Assembly (NCBI GenBank): GCA_002309835.1
Contig: DBYL01000040.1
Coordinates: 1,644-65,643 of the forward strand
From: Bacteroidales bacterium UBA1187
GTDB lineage: Bacteria > Bacteroidota > Bacteroidia > Bacteroidales > Paludibacteraceae
DNA: 64,000 nt
Reading direction: 5' to 3'
Of this stretch, positions 35,102 to 44,500 are shown in pieces (positions within the stretch are counted from its first letter, which is position 1; every line of letters begins with the position of its first letter). Under the pieces are notes generated by a model. That model was not told the DNA's origin. It was given only the letters and a program-made list of their open reading frames with translations, and searched no databases. The translations under genes were made by a program, and so were the position numbers.

Positions 35102-35132
35102 TTGCATATATGCAATTTTTGTAGTAAATTTG
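35102..35132 (+). promoter_or_regulatory. promoter of DUF1232-HAD, palindromic -33 region
   Basis: TTGCATATATGCAA (35102-35115, perfect palindrome) carries the -33 TTG; 20-bp spacer from TTG to TAAATTTG (35125-35132). It begins 10 bp after the upstream terminator. Confidence 0.8.
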
Positions 35133-35152
35133 CACCCGAAATAGGATAGAGT

Positions 35153-35353
35153 ATGATGAAGAGAGAAACGAAATACAAGATGAACATCATCATTGGTGCC
35201 GTTATCGCGCTTATTTACGTGATTGTGCCCTTTGATCTCTCGCCGGACGCAGTGCCTGTGATGGGGTGGGTGGATGACCTTATTGCCATCTTATTAGCCG
35301 TTTCTAACGGGATGATTTTCGCTTCTAAACTGAAGAAAAAAAGGAAGGAATAA
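35153..35353 (+). CDS. DUF1232 (YkvA-like) small membrane protein
   Basis: A 66-residue protein with a hydrophobic helix (about 10-25) and the conserved core YVIVPFDLSPDAVPVMGWVD, typical of DUF1232. A second helix follows (DLIAILLAVSNGMIFA) and a basic tail. Function unknown. ATGs at 35153 and 35156 are both possible starts. Stop and the next start overlap (TAATG). Confidence 0.85.
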   Translation: MMKRETKYKMNIIIGAVIALIYVIVPFDLSPDAVPVMGWVDDLIAILLAVSNGMIFASKLKKKRKE

Positions 35354-35976
35354 TGACCTTTGTTTTTGACTTAGGTGGGGTATTGATCAATCTCAATGTG
35401 AGCCGCTGTATGCGGGCTTTTGAGACTTTAATGGGCGAAGAAAACATGCGCACCGTACTGGGCATGGATAGCAACGGAGAAGGCGTAAATGCAGTGAGCG
35501 TCGCCTCCAAACAACTCATGGTCGATTTTGAACGAGGCCTGATATCCACCGAGCGATTTATCGCAGAAGTACAGAAATACTGCCGTCCCGGAACAACGGA
35601 ACAAGAAGTCATCGATGCATGGATGGCGATGCTTGGCGACCTGCCTGCGGAACGCCTCGCGTTCATCGATGAGTTGCGCGCACAAGGACATCCTGTGTAT
35701 CTGCTGTCCAACGGCAACGATCTGCATTTCAACTTCATCAACCGCAAGTACGCGCTGGATACGCATTTCGACGGGCTGTTCCTGTCGCAAAGAATGCACA
35801 TGGCTAAACCCGAAGTACAGATCTTTCAATCCGTACAACAAGCCATTAAGGACACAGACGTCATCTTCATTGATGATATACAAACCAACCGTCAAGCAGC
35901 AGAACAAAGCGTACACTGGAAAACCTATGCTACTATAAATGACTTAAAGAAGCCTAATCGGCATTATGTAAAATAG
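35353..35976 (+). CDS. HAD-family hydrolase, YihX-like
   Basis: A 207-residue haloacid-dehalogenase-fold phosphatase of the IA subgroup. Motif I is VFDLGGVLI (nucleophile Asp kept, second Asp replaced by Gly as in YihX and many Bacteroidota members), motif II LLSNGND, motif III Lys in MAKPEVQIF and motif IV FIDDIQTN. The helical cap is residues about 15-90. Natural substrate unknown; YihX dephosphorylates glucose-1-phosphate. It is coupled to the DUF1232 gene and 13 bp upstream of lon. Confidence 0.87.
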   Translation: MTFVFDLGGVLINLNVSRCMRAFETLMGEENMRTVLGMDSNGEGVNAVSVASKQLMVDFERGLISTERFIAEVQKYCRPGTTEQEVIDAWMAMLGDLPAERLAFIDELRAQGHPVYLLSNGNDLHFNFINRKYALDTHFDGLFLSQRMHMAKPEVQIFQSVQQAIKDTDVIFIDDIQTNRQAAEQSVHWKTYATINDLKKPNRHYVK

Positions 35977-35989
35977 CGTATTTTTGTTT

Positions 35990-38350
35990 ATGGAAGAGAA
36001 CTATACTATCGAGCAGAAATTTTACAAGGTACTCCCTATTAAGAACAATGTTGTTTTCCCGGGAGTGATGATGCCTATTGCCGTTTCGCAAAAGAAAAGC
36101 CAGAAGCTCATCCGTGAGGCCGAGAAACAAGGTTCGCCGATCATCCTGCTGACGCGCAAGAATAATTCCAATGCCGATCCTACGGGCGACGAACTCTATG
36201 CCGTTGGTACGTTTGCGCACGTCGTGCAGAATATCCCTGTTCCTGAAATGGGTAAAGACACGATGATGACCATCTTTGAAGGTCTGCATCGCGTCAAAGT
36301 GGTTGAATATCAGAACAATAACGGCAATCTCGAGGCCCTCGTGCAACCGATGGACGAGATCATGCCTGCCACGAACGACAAGCATTTTCATGCCACGGTA
36401 GATGCCATCAAAGAGGCCGTCGAGAATATCCTGGATAAAAAAGACGGTGCTGCCGGCCTACAGGCCTCGCTCAAGAACCTCAAATCCTCCCCTTCTTTCC
36501 TTAACTACGTTTGCGGCATCTATCAAATGCCGACAGCTACCAAGCAAGGCCTGCTGGAGATACATGACCTAAACGAGCGTGCTACTGCCCTGCTGGCCAT
36601 CCTCGAGAAAGACCTGGAGGAGCTGAATATCAAGGAAGATATCCGTCGTCGTACCCACGAAGCGATGGATAAGCAGCAACGCGAGTATTTCCTCCAGCAA
36701 GAGATAGAGACCATCAAGAAAGACCTCGGTGACACGGGGGCGCAGACCATCAAAGAGCTGCGTGAACGCGCCGAACACAAGCAGTGGTCGGAGGCTACCG
36801 CGCAGGTCTTCAATAAGGAACTTCAGCGTCTCGAGCATATGCCTACGCACTCGCCTGACTACTCCACTCAACTCAGTTATCTGGAGGTCATGCTTGAGTT
36901 GCCGTGGAATACCTACAGCGAGGATAATTTCGAGATGACGCACGCCCAAGAAGTGCTTAATCGCGATCATTTCGGATTAGATAAAGTGAAGGAACGGATT
37001 GTCGAATATCTTGCGGTACAACGCCAATTATCCCTTCGCAGCGCAAAAGAGAAAGAAAATAACCCTGTCAAGTCCCCTATCCTATGCCTCTACGGCCCTC
37101 CGGGAGTCGGTAAGACGAGTCTCGGAAAGAGCATCGCAGAAGCGCTGGGACGTAAGTACGCACGCGTCTCTTTAGGTGGTCTGCATGACGAAGCAGAGAT
37201 CCGCGGTCATCGTCGAACGTACATCGGTGCGCTGCCCGGACGCATCATCGACAGCATTAAGAAATGCGGCACATCGAACCCTGTCTTTGTGCTCGATGAG
37301 GTGGATAAAGTGGGTGCGGATTATAAAGGTGATCCTACGTCCGCCTTGCTCGAAGTTCTCGATCCGGAGCAGAACAGCACCTTCCATGATAACTATCTGG
37401 ATGTAGACTACGACTTGAGCCATGTGCTCTTCATCGCTACTGCCAACAGTCTCGATACCATCCCTCGGCCGCTGCTTGACCGAATGGAACTGATTGAAAT
37501 GACCGGATACCTGCAGGAAGAGAAGATAGAGATCGCCAAACGTCACCTAATTCCAAAGGAATTAAAGAACCATGGTCTCAAATCAACGCAGTTACGTTTC
37601 TCAAAGGAGATCTTGGGGCACATCATCGATGACTACACCCGTGAGTCCGGTGTCCGCAGCCTGGAACGTCAGATAGCTACTATCTGCAGAAAGATTGATA
37701 CCAAACTCGCGCTCAACGAGGAATATAACGTCTCGCCTACCCTTGAGGACGTGCGTGCTTACCTCGGTCAAGCGCGTTTCAGCCGCGATATATGGGAGAC
37801 GAACAAGTACGTAGGTGTTGTCACAGGCCTAGCTTGGACGCAAGTAGGCGGAGAGATCCTTTTCATCGAGACCAGTCTCTCGGCTGCCAAAGCGCCAACC
37901 CTTACCCTTACGGGTAACTTAGGCGACGTGATGAAGGAATCCGCCACTCTGGCGCTCGGCTACGTCAAGGCCCACGCTAAGGAATTAGGCATCAAACCGG
38001 AAATCTTCGAGAAGACCGCGGTACATATACATGTACCGGAAGGCGCTATTCCTAAGGATGGTCCTTCGGCCGGTATCACGATGACTACGGCCCTCGTGAG
38101 CGCTTTCACGCATCGACTCGTCAAACCACGCATTGCGATGACAGGCGAGATGACGCTGCGCGGCAAGGTGCTGCCTATCGGTGGAGTAAAAGAAAAACTG
38201 CTCGCGGCAAAACGAGCAGGTATCACGGATATCATCCTCTGTGAGGATAACCGCAAAGATGTAGCAGAGATAGCACCGATATACCTCAAAGGCCTGAAAC
38301 TGCACTACGTGCATGACATCAGCGAGGTGCTGGCTTTCGCTTTGGTTTAG
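35990..38350 (+). CDS. lon: ATP-dependent protease Lon
   Basis: A cytosolic serine-lysine AAA+ protease that degrades damaged and regulatory proteins. 786 residues from ATG 35990 (a TTG two codons earlier is possible). N-terminal substrate domain KVLPIKNNVVFPGVMMPI; AAA+ module with Walker A GPPGVGKTSLGKS (about 369) and LDEVDKVG; protease domain with catalytic S693 in PKDGPSAGITM and the Lys in GGVKEKLLAAKRAG. A -7-like TATTTTTG (35979-35986) lies just upstream, but no TTG is 20 bp before it, so lon is more likely read from the DUF1232 promoter. The stop codon overlaps the convergent regulator gene by 4 bp. Confidence 0.96.
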   Translation: MEENYTIEQKFYKVLPIKNNVVFPGVMMPIAVSQKKSQKLIREAEKQGSPIILLTRKNNSNADPTGDELYAVGTFAHVVQNIPVPEMGKDTMMTIFEGLHRVKVVEYQNNNGNLEALVQPMDEIMPATNDKHFHATVDAIKEAVENILDKKDGAAGLQASLKNLKSSPSFLNYVCGIYQMPTATKQGLLEIHDLNERATALLAILEKDLEELNIKEDIRRRTHEAMDKQQREYFLQQEIETIKKDLGDTGAQTIKELRERAEHKQWSEATAQVFNKELQRLEHMPTHSPDYSTQLSYLEVMLELPWNTYSEDNFEMTHAQEVLNRDHFGLDKVKERIVEYLAVQRQLSLRSAKEKENNPVKSPILCLYGPPGVGKTSLGKSIAEALGRKYARVSLGGLHDEAEIRGHRRTYIGALPGRIIDSIKKCGTSNPVFVLDEVDKVGADYKGDPTSALLEVLDPEQNSTFHDNYLDVDYDLSHVLFIATANSLDTIPRPLLDRMELIEMTGYLQEEKIEIAKRHLIPKELKNHGLKSTQLRFSKEILGHIIDDYTRESGVRSLERQIATICRKIDTKLALNEEYNVSPTLEDVRAYLGQARFSRDIWETNKYVGVVTGLAWTQVGGEILFIETSLSAAKAPTLTLTGNLGDVMKESATLALGYVKAHAKELGIKPEIFEKTAVHIHVPEGAIPKDGPSAGITMTTALVSAFTHRLVKPRIAMTGEMTLRGKVLPIGGVKEKLLAAKRAGITDIILCEDNRKDVAEIAPIYLKGLKLHYVHDISEVLAFALV

Positions 38351-38369
38351 CGGGTTAGAGGATTAGAGG
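38346..38369. repeat. 8-bp repeat at the lon/regulator junction
   Basis: TTTAGCGG, GTTAGAGG, ATTAGAGG. It covers both stop codons and encodes the last residues (SNPLTR) of the convergent XRE protein. Confidence 0.55.
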
Positions 38370-38751
38370 AAAACTCCTCAAACGTATTATCCGAGTAATA
38401 AACGACGATCTTTGTGATCTGTTTAGAAGGAGCTGCAACGACTTGTTGCGGCTCTTCTTTTTCTGCTGCGCGCACCGCTTTATTCTTAGGATCAGGCGCT
38501 AACGAATCAAAAAGACCCGGATCTTCTCCTGGTACTGTACGCCACATTTCTCCTTTGCCCAATATCAACCACTCCGGATTAAGCGTCTGATAACGCGCTA
38601 AAGTGCGTTTCATCACGTCTAAACTGGGATTATTGCGTCCGGACATCATGTTACTGATCGTTCCCGGCTGCGCACCGATTTGTTCAGCAAATTGACGAGC
38701 AGATAAGCCTAAAGACTTAATCAATTGCTCAATGCGTTCTTTTTCATTCAT
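38347..38751 (-). CDS. XRE-family transcriptional regulator
   Basis: N-terminal helix-turn-helix (about 8-55: LGLSARQFAEQIGAQPGTIS, then NMMSGRNNPSLDVMKRTLAR), followed by PEWLILGKGEMW, a combination common in Bacteroidales and phage-type repressors, and a 60-residue low-complexity tail ending in strand-like KIVVYYSDNTFEEF. I choose ATG 38751 (134 residues); a GTG at 38766 would lie inside a CACAAAT repeat of the upstream operator-like region. It is probably self-regulated, because the repeats overlap its -33 box. Target genes are unknown. Confidence 0.84.
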   Translation of the reverse strand: MNEKERIEQLIKSLGLSARQFAEQIGAQPGTISNMMSGRNNPSLDVMKRTLARYQTLNPEWLILGKGEMWRTVPGEDPGLFDSLAPDPKNKAVRAAEKEEPQQVVAAPSKQITKIVVYYSDNTFEEFSSNPLTR

Positions 38752-38761
38752 ATTAGTATTG

Positions 38762-38893
38762 TTCACAAATATTCAATTCTCAGCAATCTGTTCAAAAATC
38801 GCTGCAAAGGTACAAAAAATATTTGAAATTCACAAATCTGTGCAAACATTTTCGTGAAATATTTTTCATACTTTGTGAATATGCTGCACAAAT
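38762..38893. promoter_or_regulatory. CACAAAT iterons, probable operator of the XRE gene
   Basis: CACAAAT occurs at 38764-38770, 38831-38837 and 38887-38893, and inverted (TTTGTG) at 38872-38877. Two form dyads: CACA-AATC-TGTG (38831-38842) and TTTGTG-N9-CACAAA (38872-38892). The middle copy contains the -33 CAA/TTG of the promoter below. Confidence 0.5.
38805..38835 (-). promoter_or_regulatory. promoter of the XRE regulator gene
   Basis: Minus strand: TTG (38835-38833), 20-bp spacer, TACCTTTG (38812-38805) followed by CAGC. Confidence 0.72.
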
Positions 38894-39386
38894 ATAGGCT
38901 TTAACATTTCTTAATAATTATACCGTGGAACAATTTCGCCCCTCTTCCACTTCCCTCCGGCCCTCTATACGGCCTTATGTCTACTGTAGCCTTGTTATCG
39001 AATTGCAACTAAACGTCATAAACGCCACATTTTGTGCATTTTACAACTATTAGCATCGATAATCAAGTCGGTTTGTACCACTAAGCCTTAAATCGCTTCA
39101 AACAGAATACTATTTTATTTTAAGTAATCCTTGTAACTGCTGATTTATAGATAGTTACAAAATGATTTATATCGTGTTAAACATTATTTCCCCTACCCTT
39201 CGGTTTTGGCTCATGGACCTTATAGTTGGAAATCATCGACTACTCTACTCCACTGAGACTTTCTGCATTTTGCATACATTCTGTGCACTTTTGCTGTAGT
39301 TTGTGTGCAGCAGAAATGTGTGCAAATGATGCGTTTTCTGTGTTCACCTTTTCTGCCCCTATTTTTCGGATAAAAATATTCTCCTC
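38894..39386. other. gene-free stretch between XRE gene and queH
   Basis: About 490 bp with no convincing reading frame, tRNA or promoter. It contains an inverted repeat (39131-39160) and, near 39260-39340, several TGCA-rich words. A reading frame extending queH upstream through this region (from 39226) is rejected because the queH promoter lies inside it. Confidence 0.5.
39131..39160. other. 8-bp inverted repeat
   Basis: TTGTAACT (39131-39138) and AGTTACAA (39153-39160), 14 bp apart, perfect. Could be an operator or an RNA hairpin; no gene starts next to it. Confidence 0.35.
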
Positions 39387-39417
39387 TTGCACAGATAAAA
39401 ATATTTTTGTACTTTTG
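39387..39417 (+). promoter_or_regulatory. queH promoter
   Basis: TTGCACAG (TTG 39387-39389), 20-bp spacer, TACTTTTG (39410-39417) followed by CAGTCG. Only 9 bp separate the box from the queH ATG. Confidence 0.78.
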
Positions 39418-39426
39418 CAGTCGGAA

Positions 39427-40086
39427 ATGAAACAAAAGAGTTCGATAGTAATTCCGGAAGGATGTACACGTGTATTGTTGCACGCGTGCTGTGCACCCTG
39501 CTCCAGCGCCATCGTAGAATGGTTGCTCGCCCGCGGAGTAGAACCTGTGATATACTATTTTAATCCGAATATATACCCTCTGGAAGAATACGAGAAACGA
39601 AAAAACGAGTCAAAACGCCATGCAGAAAGCCTTGGCATCCAATGGATAGACGATGACCGGAGAGCCTCCGGAGGCGAACAGCCATGCGGTTACGGCCACG
39701 AAGAGTGGCGCTGTGCAGTGAAAGGTTTAGAGCAAGAACCTGAACGCGGAAAACGCTGTGAGGCGTGTTTCTACTATCGATTATTGGCTACAGCGAAGAA
39801 AGCCCAAGAATTAGGCATTCCTTTCTTTGCTACTACCCTCGCCTCCTCGCGTTGGAAGAACTTAGAGCAGGTGAATGCAGCAGGCAAAGCTGCTGCAAAT
39901 ACTGTAATGAGCCGCACTAACGTGCTAAATGATGCGACTGCGTCGCTTATTGATGCACCCAAGGTGCAGTTCTGGGCGCAGAATTGGCGAAAGGACGGCC
40001 TACAAGACCGTCGCAATGCCTTAATCAAAGAATATGATTTCTACAACCAGCAGTACTGCGGTTGCGAGTTTTCCTTTAGAGTTTAA
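39427..40086 (+). CDS. queH: Epoxyqueuosine reductase QueH
   Basis: QueH (formerly DUF208) carries out the last step of queuosine synthesis on tRNA, reducing epoxyqueuosine; it is the non-homologous replacement of QueG. Of 219 residues, the conserved cysteine sites are LLHACCAPCSS near the N-terminus, RGKRCEACFYYRL in the middle and QQYCGCEFS at the end, as expected for its [4Fe-4S] and metal site. The start is ATG 39427, right after the promoter, so the mRNA is almost leaderless. The 3' end overlaps the convergent TonB receptor by 11 bp. Confidence 0.92.
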   Translation: MKQKSSIVIPEGCTRVLLHACCAPCSSAIVEWLLARGVEPVIYYFNPNIYPLEEYEKRKNESKRHAESLGIQWIDDDRRASGGEQPCGYGHEEWRCAVKGLEQEPERGKRCEACFYYRLLATAKKAQELGIPFFATTLASSRWKNLEQVNAAGKAAANTVMSRTNVLNDATASLIDAPKVQFWAQNWRKDGLQDRRNALIKEYDFYNQQYCGCEFSFRV

Positions 40087-42352
40087 GTGCTAACCCTGCG
40101 AAATAGGTGCGTGGCACAGAAGGACCGTAGATGTAGTTCGCATCGCGGTTCTCGCCTTTGTCTATATCCCGCTGAAATTGATCCAGTACGTTCTTCACAC
40201 CACAGCTGACCTCCAGGCAATAATGCTTATACAGATGAATATCATACGCTAAGCGTATGCCGAGGTCCCAGAAAGCAGGTGTCTTCACCTCTTCGTCCTG
40301 CGGGATATACCCTACTAAATGCGAGATAAGCATGTTTCCTGTCGCTTTGGCATTGACAGAGATCGTGAAGTCATGAACAGGATGCACGTCCAGCAACAGA
40401 TATCCGTAGTTATCCGGCGTGTGCAACATACGCGTCTGAGGAGCTACAGAAGCACTCCACTGCTGCGCCACGGTATAACGGCTCTGCTGGAAGGTATAAC
40501 CTATCTGCAGCGTGAACCATTGCGCATAGGAGAGTTTGCCTTCGAGGTTCATTCCTCCTACCCAAGCTCCGGGGGCATTGGTACGCGTGAAGAGGATGTT
40601 GCCTACTGCATCCGTGCCTTCTTCACGTAAGAAGAATACATCCTGCAGATACGTAAAGAAGCCTTCTCCGGTCAGGTTCACCTCCCATTTACCGAACTGC
40701 TTATACCAGTCTACACTCAGCGTGGCGCTGTGCGAATACTCGGGTTTGAGGTTTGGGTCAAGCGTTATCAGTGATACATTTCCGCCTACGGCGGCTACAT
40801 GCAAGTCCTCGTCATACGCCTGCGGCGCACGATAACCGCTGCTATAACCGGCACGGAAGACCAGTCCTTCTATAGGTGTATAGCGGAACGTAGCACGCGG
40901 ATTGACTACTACGCGCTTGAGCAGGTTGTGCTTCTCTAATCGCGCCCCCAGCAATATACTCCATTGGTCGTTCTTCCACTCATTCTGCGCATAGCCACCA
41001 ACGATGTGCACCTGCTGTGAGAGATCGCGGTTATAGCCTAACATGCGATCATGCAACCCGTTATAGTTATACTCCGCCCCCACCGTCAAGTCGCCTTTCA
41101 TGAGGCCGCAGGGATACGAGAAACGGTACTGCATACCTACGTTGGCCGTCAGGTCTTTACTGCGCCCATAGGCCGCTGTGTCTCGTCCGGCACCGAAATA
41201 ACTCTCTCGACCGATGTGCTGAAGTGCTGAATAAGCAGACACAAAATGTCTGTTATCCTCTGAGAACCAATCAAAAGCTAATGAACCCGCATCGATATTA
41301 TGGCGTAACTGCTCTGCAATATCGGCCTTATGGGGTTCCTCATCGCGGTTGTTTCCTCCGCGACGGTAGTCCGTCGTATGATGATATTCCGCAGTGATCT
41401 TACTATAAGCACTGGTCTTGAAGAAGATACGCGCACCCGCTGTCGTAGCCCGTAACTGCGGCGATTCACTGAAACCATCATTGTCGCGGTCATACGCACT
41501 ACGCGTACGGTGCGTGGCAAATAGATAGGCACCTATCTTGCGGTTCTCACTCATCACCGAAGCGTTTAGATCCGTGTGGATGTCGTAACCTGCGTGCTCG
41601 TTGATATTGGAGATATTCGCGATATTCACGAAGTTACGTACCGGCTCTTTGGTAATGATATTCACTACTCCGCCGATGGCGTTAGCGCCATACACGGCCG
41701 AACCACCTCCGCGCATCACCTCGATGCGGTCAATCATCGCTGCCGGCACTTGCTCCAAACCATATACGGAGGCCATGGACGAGAACACCGGACGCGAGTC
41801 CATGAGTATCTGGGTGTATTGACCTTGCAAACCATTGATACGCAGGTCTGTCTTACCACAGTTCGAGCAGGTGTTCTCAACCCGCAGACCAGGTTGAAAA
41901 CACAATGCATCAGCTACACAACTGACGGCAGTCGTCTCGAATAACTGCGGCGAGAGTACATTGACAATCGCAGCCGCTTCCTGTCGTTTGGTAGCATAAC
42001 GGTTCGCCGTTACCACAACGCTGTTCAGCTGCTGCGACATCTCGCGAATAACGGCTTTTAGCTCCGTTGTCTTATCTTCGACAATATTTACGGGCAACTC
42101 CAAGGTCTCGTAACCTACATAACTGAAGATGATTGTTTGCTTTCCTACAGGCACATCTTTGAGAAAATAGTGGCCTGACTCATCGGTGACTGTACCGACA
42201 TTCGTGCCCTTCAATTGAACATTTACAAAAGGCAAGTGCTCTCCTGTTTTCTCATCCAACACGTGTCCCGTAAGGTGCGCGTCATACTGCGCCAAAACAG
42301 GAAAACAAACAGCACTTAAAATACAGACTAAAATACTTCTTAAATCCTTCAT
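40076..42352 (-). CDS. TonB-dependent receptor with CxxC plug motif
   Basis: A 758-residue outer-membrane receptor: signal peptide (about 1-22), a carboxypeptidase-regulatory-like domain (about 26-100, VLDEKTGEHLPFVNVQLKGT), a plug domain (about 110-230) with RINGLQGQYTQILMDSRPV and GGGSAVYGANAIGGVVNI, then a beta-barrel ending GPSVPRTYFAGLALKL. Unusual for plugs, four cysteines cluster just before RINGLQG: C145, C151 and the pair C162/C165 in TCSNCG. These could bind a metal or form disulfides. It is the second gene after the other TonB receptor (2-bp gap). Substrate is not readable; heme, metal or corrinoid are all possible. Confidence 0.88.
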   Translation of the reverse strand: MKDLRSILVCILSAVCFPVLAQYDAHLTGHVLDEKTGEHLPFVNVQLKGTNVGTVTDESGHYFLKDVPVGKQTIIFSYVGYETLELPVNIVEDKTTELKAVIREMSQQLNSVVVTANRYATKRQEAAAIVNVLSPQLFETTAVSCVADALCFQPGLRVENTCSNCGKTDLRINGLQGQYTQILMDSRPVFSSMASVYGLEQVPAAMIDRIEVMRGGGSAVYGANAIGGVVNIITKEPVRNFVNIANISNINEHAGYDIHTDLNASVMSENRKIGAYLFATHRTRSAYDRDNDGFSESPQLRATTAGARIFFKTSAYSKITAEYHHTTDYRRGGNNRDEEPHKADIAEQLRHNIDAGSLAFDWFSEDNRHFVSAYSALQHIGRESYFGAGRDTAAYGRSKDLTANVGMQYRFSYPCGLMKGDLTVGAEYNYNGLHDRMLGYNRDLSQQVHIVGGYAQNEWKNDQWSILLGARLEKHNLLKRVVVNPRATFRYTPIEGLVFRAGYSSGYRAPQAYDEDLHVAAVGGNVSLITLDPNLKPEYSHSATLSVDWYKQFGKWEVNLTGEGFFTYLQDVFFLREEGTDAVGNILFTRTNAPGAWVGGMNLEGKLSYAQWFTLQIGYTFQQSRYTVAQQWSASVAPQTRMLHTPDNYGYLLLDVHPVHDFTISVNAKATGNMLISHLVGYIPQDEEVKTPAFWDLGIRLAYDIHLYKHYCLEVSCGVKNVLDQFQRDIDKGENRDANYIYGPSVPRTYFAGLALKL

Positions 42353-42354
42353 TC

Positions 42355-44400
42355 TTACTCTTCTTTCTTCTCCAAATCATATCTAAAGCCCACATATACC
42401 TTCCAACCCATCGTAGGCCCGCAGACCATCGAGGCGTCGAAATCTGCACCGTAGGGATTGAAACTATCGATAATGGGCGAGTCTTGTTTGAAATTCGTCA
42501 TATTCTCCGCACCTACGTACAGACTGCATGTACGCCAGTATTTAGTGATCTGCGCCATGAGTTGCGGATACCACGTAAGCGGTTTCGGAGTTCCGTAACC
42601 ACCTGCCAAATCGCCGTAAGCAGTGAAACCATCCGGCATACGGCCTACTCCATTGAACTGCGCCGTTACATCGAATTGCCATTTCTTGAGCGGCGTCTGA
42701 TAACTGGTAGATATAATACCCTTGAAGCGGTTCGTCAATGCTTTCGGGCGCAGCTGAGCTTTGCCGGCAGCATTGAAAGTGGTCTGCTCTACGTCGGTAT
42801 AACGGAAAGCTGCTGTCCAGGTCCAACCGCGTAGCACCTCTATCGATGCCTCTATTTGTGCGCTATGCGCAAAAGACTTTGCTCCGGGGATATCCGACTG
42901 ATTATAAATAAGCACGGCGTGCGGGTCATTATCCAGGTCCACAATCAGTGAATTCAAGAAGTGGGTGTAGTAATACTCGGCGGAGAGTTGCAGTTCCTTG
43001 CTCCCTAACGGGATATAGAATGTAGTACTCAGACCCGCATTGACGGCCCGCTCCTGCTTGGCAGGATTATCCAGGTGAATATTCCTACTGGATGGTAAGA
43101 TAAAGGCATTATCGGCTATTGTATTCGGGCTTCTATACCCCATCCCTACACTTCCGCGCAGCGTCCACCATTCAAAAGGTGTATAGCGGATATTCATACG
43201 CGGAGTAACAAAGAAACCGTAACGCGTGGAATAGTCGGCACGTACACCGGCTACCAGCGAAAGCATCTCATCGTATTTGAAACTATATTCCGCAAAGATA
43301 CCTGGCGTAATCTCCAAACGATCTAAAGGTTGCGCCCAGAGACTTAGCGTCTCGTGATAATTATCGATATTAAGGCTCACACCGGCACTGAGTCGATGGT
43401 CGTTGTCCACTTCACCCGAACCCTCAAAATTACCTTGATAGATAGCATTGAAGTAAGCATTCAATTGGTCCGCCTTCCAATTGCGCACCCCGTAGGTGTT
43501 ATTCAGGTTATGGTAACTGACAGCAGTGATAAGGGCTACTGACGAACCACTCTCTTCATCGAAGACATAACCGTTCTTCAAGAAACCTTCTATGCGCCAG
43601 GTATCGAGGTTGATGCGGTAAGGATTAGCAATAGTATCTGCCATTTGTCCTCCTCTGCGGCGGTCATAGAGACCACGTACGAAGGCCTGGAACGTATAAT
43701 TGCCGTTTTTATAGAACCAGCGGTTAGCAAGGTTCGCATTCTGCACTTTCGGGACATCCAGAAAACTGTCATGGTTCTCATCCATCCCCATATAACTGCC
43801 TGTATAATGCGCTAGAATGCCCGTGTATAAGTGATCCTTGATCTGCCAACCACCCATGATATTCGCCTCTGCCATAATCTCGGAGTTGAACATAAGGTTG
43901 ACGGACAGCGGATTTTGGGTCTGCGGCTTGAGCAGTTCTACATTAATCTGACCGGAAGTGGCTTCGTAGCCGTTGATGACGGAGGAGGTACCTTTGCTCA
44001 CCTGTATCGAATTCATCCACGGTCCCGGGATATACTCCAGACCAAAGGTCTGCGCCAAGCCACGTACGGCCGGTGTATTCTCTTGGATGAGTTGCACATA
44101 CGTGCCACTCAGACCTAACAAACGGATCTGTTTGGCGCCTGTAGCAGCGTCCGCGTATGCGACATCCACAGAAGCACTGGTCTCAAAGGCCTCACTGAGG
44201 TTACAACAAGCAGCACGGCACAGTTCCTCGGAGTTGATCTTCTCTGTATCGAAGGCCTCTGTGCGGCTTTTCACTTTACCTTTCTTGCGCTGCACGACGG
44301 TGACCTCTTCTATCTCGAAGTCACTCGCCTCCTGCGCCAGCACAGGCGCACAAGTGCCTATACCTACTAATAAGGATAATATTGTCTTTTGCCAATTCAT
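42355..44400 (-). CDS. TonB-dependent receptor with N-terminal CxxxCC motif
   Basis: A 681-residue outer-membrane receptor starting at ATG 44400 (MNWQKTILSLL; signal peptide to about 23). It has no regulatory-like domain. The plug begins with SEELCRAACCNLSEAFET (C61, C65, C66) and QIRLLGLSGTYVQLIQEN, then VSKGTSSVINGYEATSGQIN. The barrel ends with VYVGFRYDLEKKEE. From memory this C-x3-CC plug group is widespread in Bacteroidota and often annotated only as a receptor; metal (copper-like) uptake is a guess from the cysteines. It leads a two-receptor operon; its promoter is divergent from that of the PagL-like gene. Confidence 0.87.
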   Translation of the reverse strand: MNWQKTILSLLVGIGTCAPVLAQEASDFEIEEVTVVQRKKGKVKSRTEAFDTEKINSEELCRAACCNLSEAFETSASVDVAYADAATGAKQIRLLGLSGTYVQLIQENTPAVRGLAQTFGLEYIPGPWMNSIQVSKGTSSVINGYEATSGQINVELLKPQTQNPLSVNLMFNSEIMAEANIMGGWQIKDHLYTGILAHYTGSYMGMDENHDSFLDVPKVQNANLANRWFYKNGNYTFQAFVRGLYDRRRGGQMADTIANPYRINLDTWRIEGFLKNGYVFDEESGSSVALITAVSYHNLNNTYGVRNWKADQLNAYFNAIYQGNFEGSGEVDNDHRLSAGVSLNIDNYHETLSLWAQPLDRLEITPGIFAEYSFKYDEMLSLVAGVRADYSTRYGFFVTPRMNIRYTPFEWWTLRGSVGMGYRSPNTIADNAFILPSSRNIHLDNPAKQERAVNAGLSTTFYIPLGSKELQLSAEYYYTHFLNSLIVDLDNDPHAVLIYNQSDIPGAKSFAHSAQIEASIEVLRGWTWTAAFRYTDVEQTTFNAAGKAQLRPKALTNRFKGIISTSYQTPLKKWQFDVTAQFNGVGRMPDGFTAYGDLAGGYGTPKPLTWYPQLMAQITKYWRTCSLYVGAENMTNFKQDSPIIDSFNPYGADFDASMVCGPTMGWKVYVGFRYDLEKKEE

Positions 44401-44427
44401 TTTAGTACACTCTTTCAAAATCGAGTG

Positions 44428-44458
44428 CAAAATTACTGCTTTTTGCGAAACCGTGCAA
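44428..44458 (-). promoter_or_regulatory. promoter of the TonB receptor pair
   Basis: Minus strand: TTGCACGG (TTG 44458-44456), 20-bp spacer, TAATTTTG (44435-44428). The -33 boxes of this and the divergent promoter are about 43 bp apart. Confidence 0.75.
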
Positions 44459-44500
44459 TCCCTAAAAATGGGGAAAAAGCGCGCAAAGTTACGAAAAATC

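Noticed and set aside
35979..35986. TATTTTTG as a separate lon promoter
   Set aside because: The -7-like box has no TTG 20 bp upstream (the position reads AAT), unlike all other promoters here.
38894..39386. tRNA or other structured RNA gene in the gap before queH
   Set aside because: No cloverleaf, T-loop consensus or terminator could be found; only one 8-bp inverted repeat.
39226..39426. A 67-codon N-terminal extension of queH
   Set aside because: The extension would contain the queH promoter and is His/Cys/Phe-rich low-complexity sequence; the family N-terminus begins right after ATG 39427.
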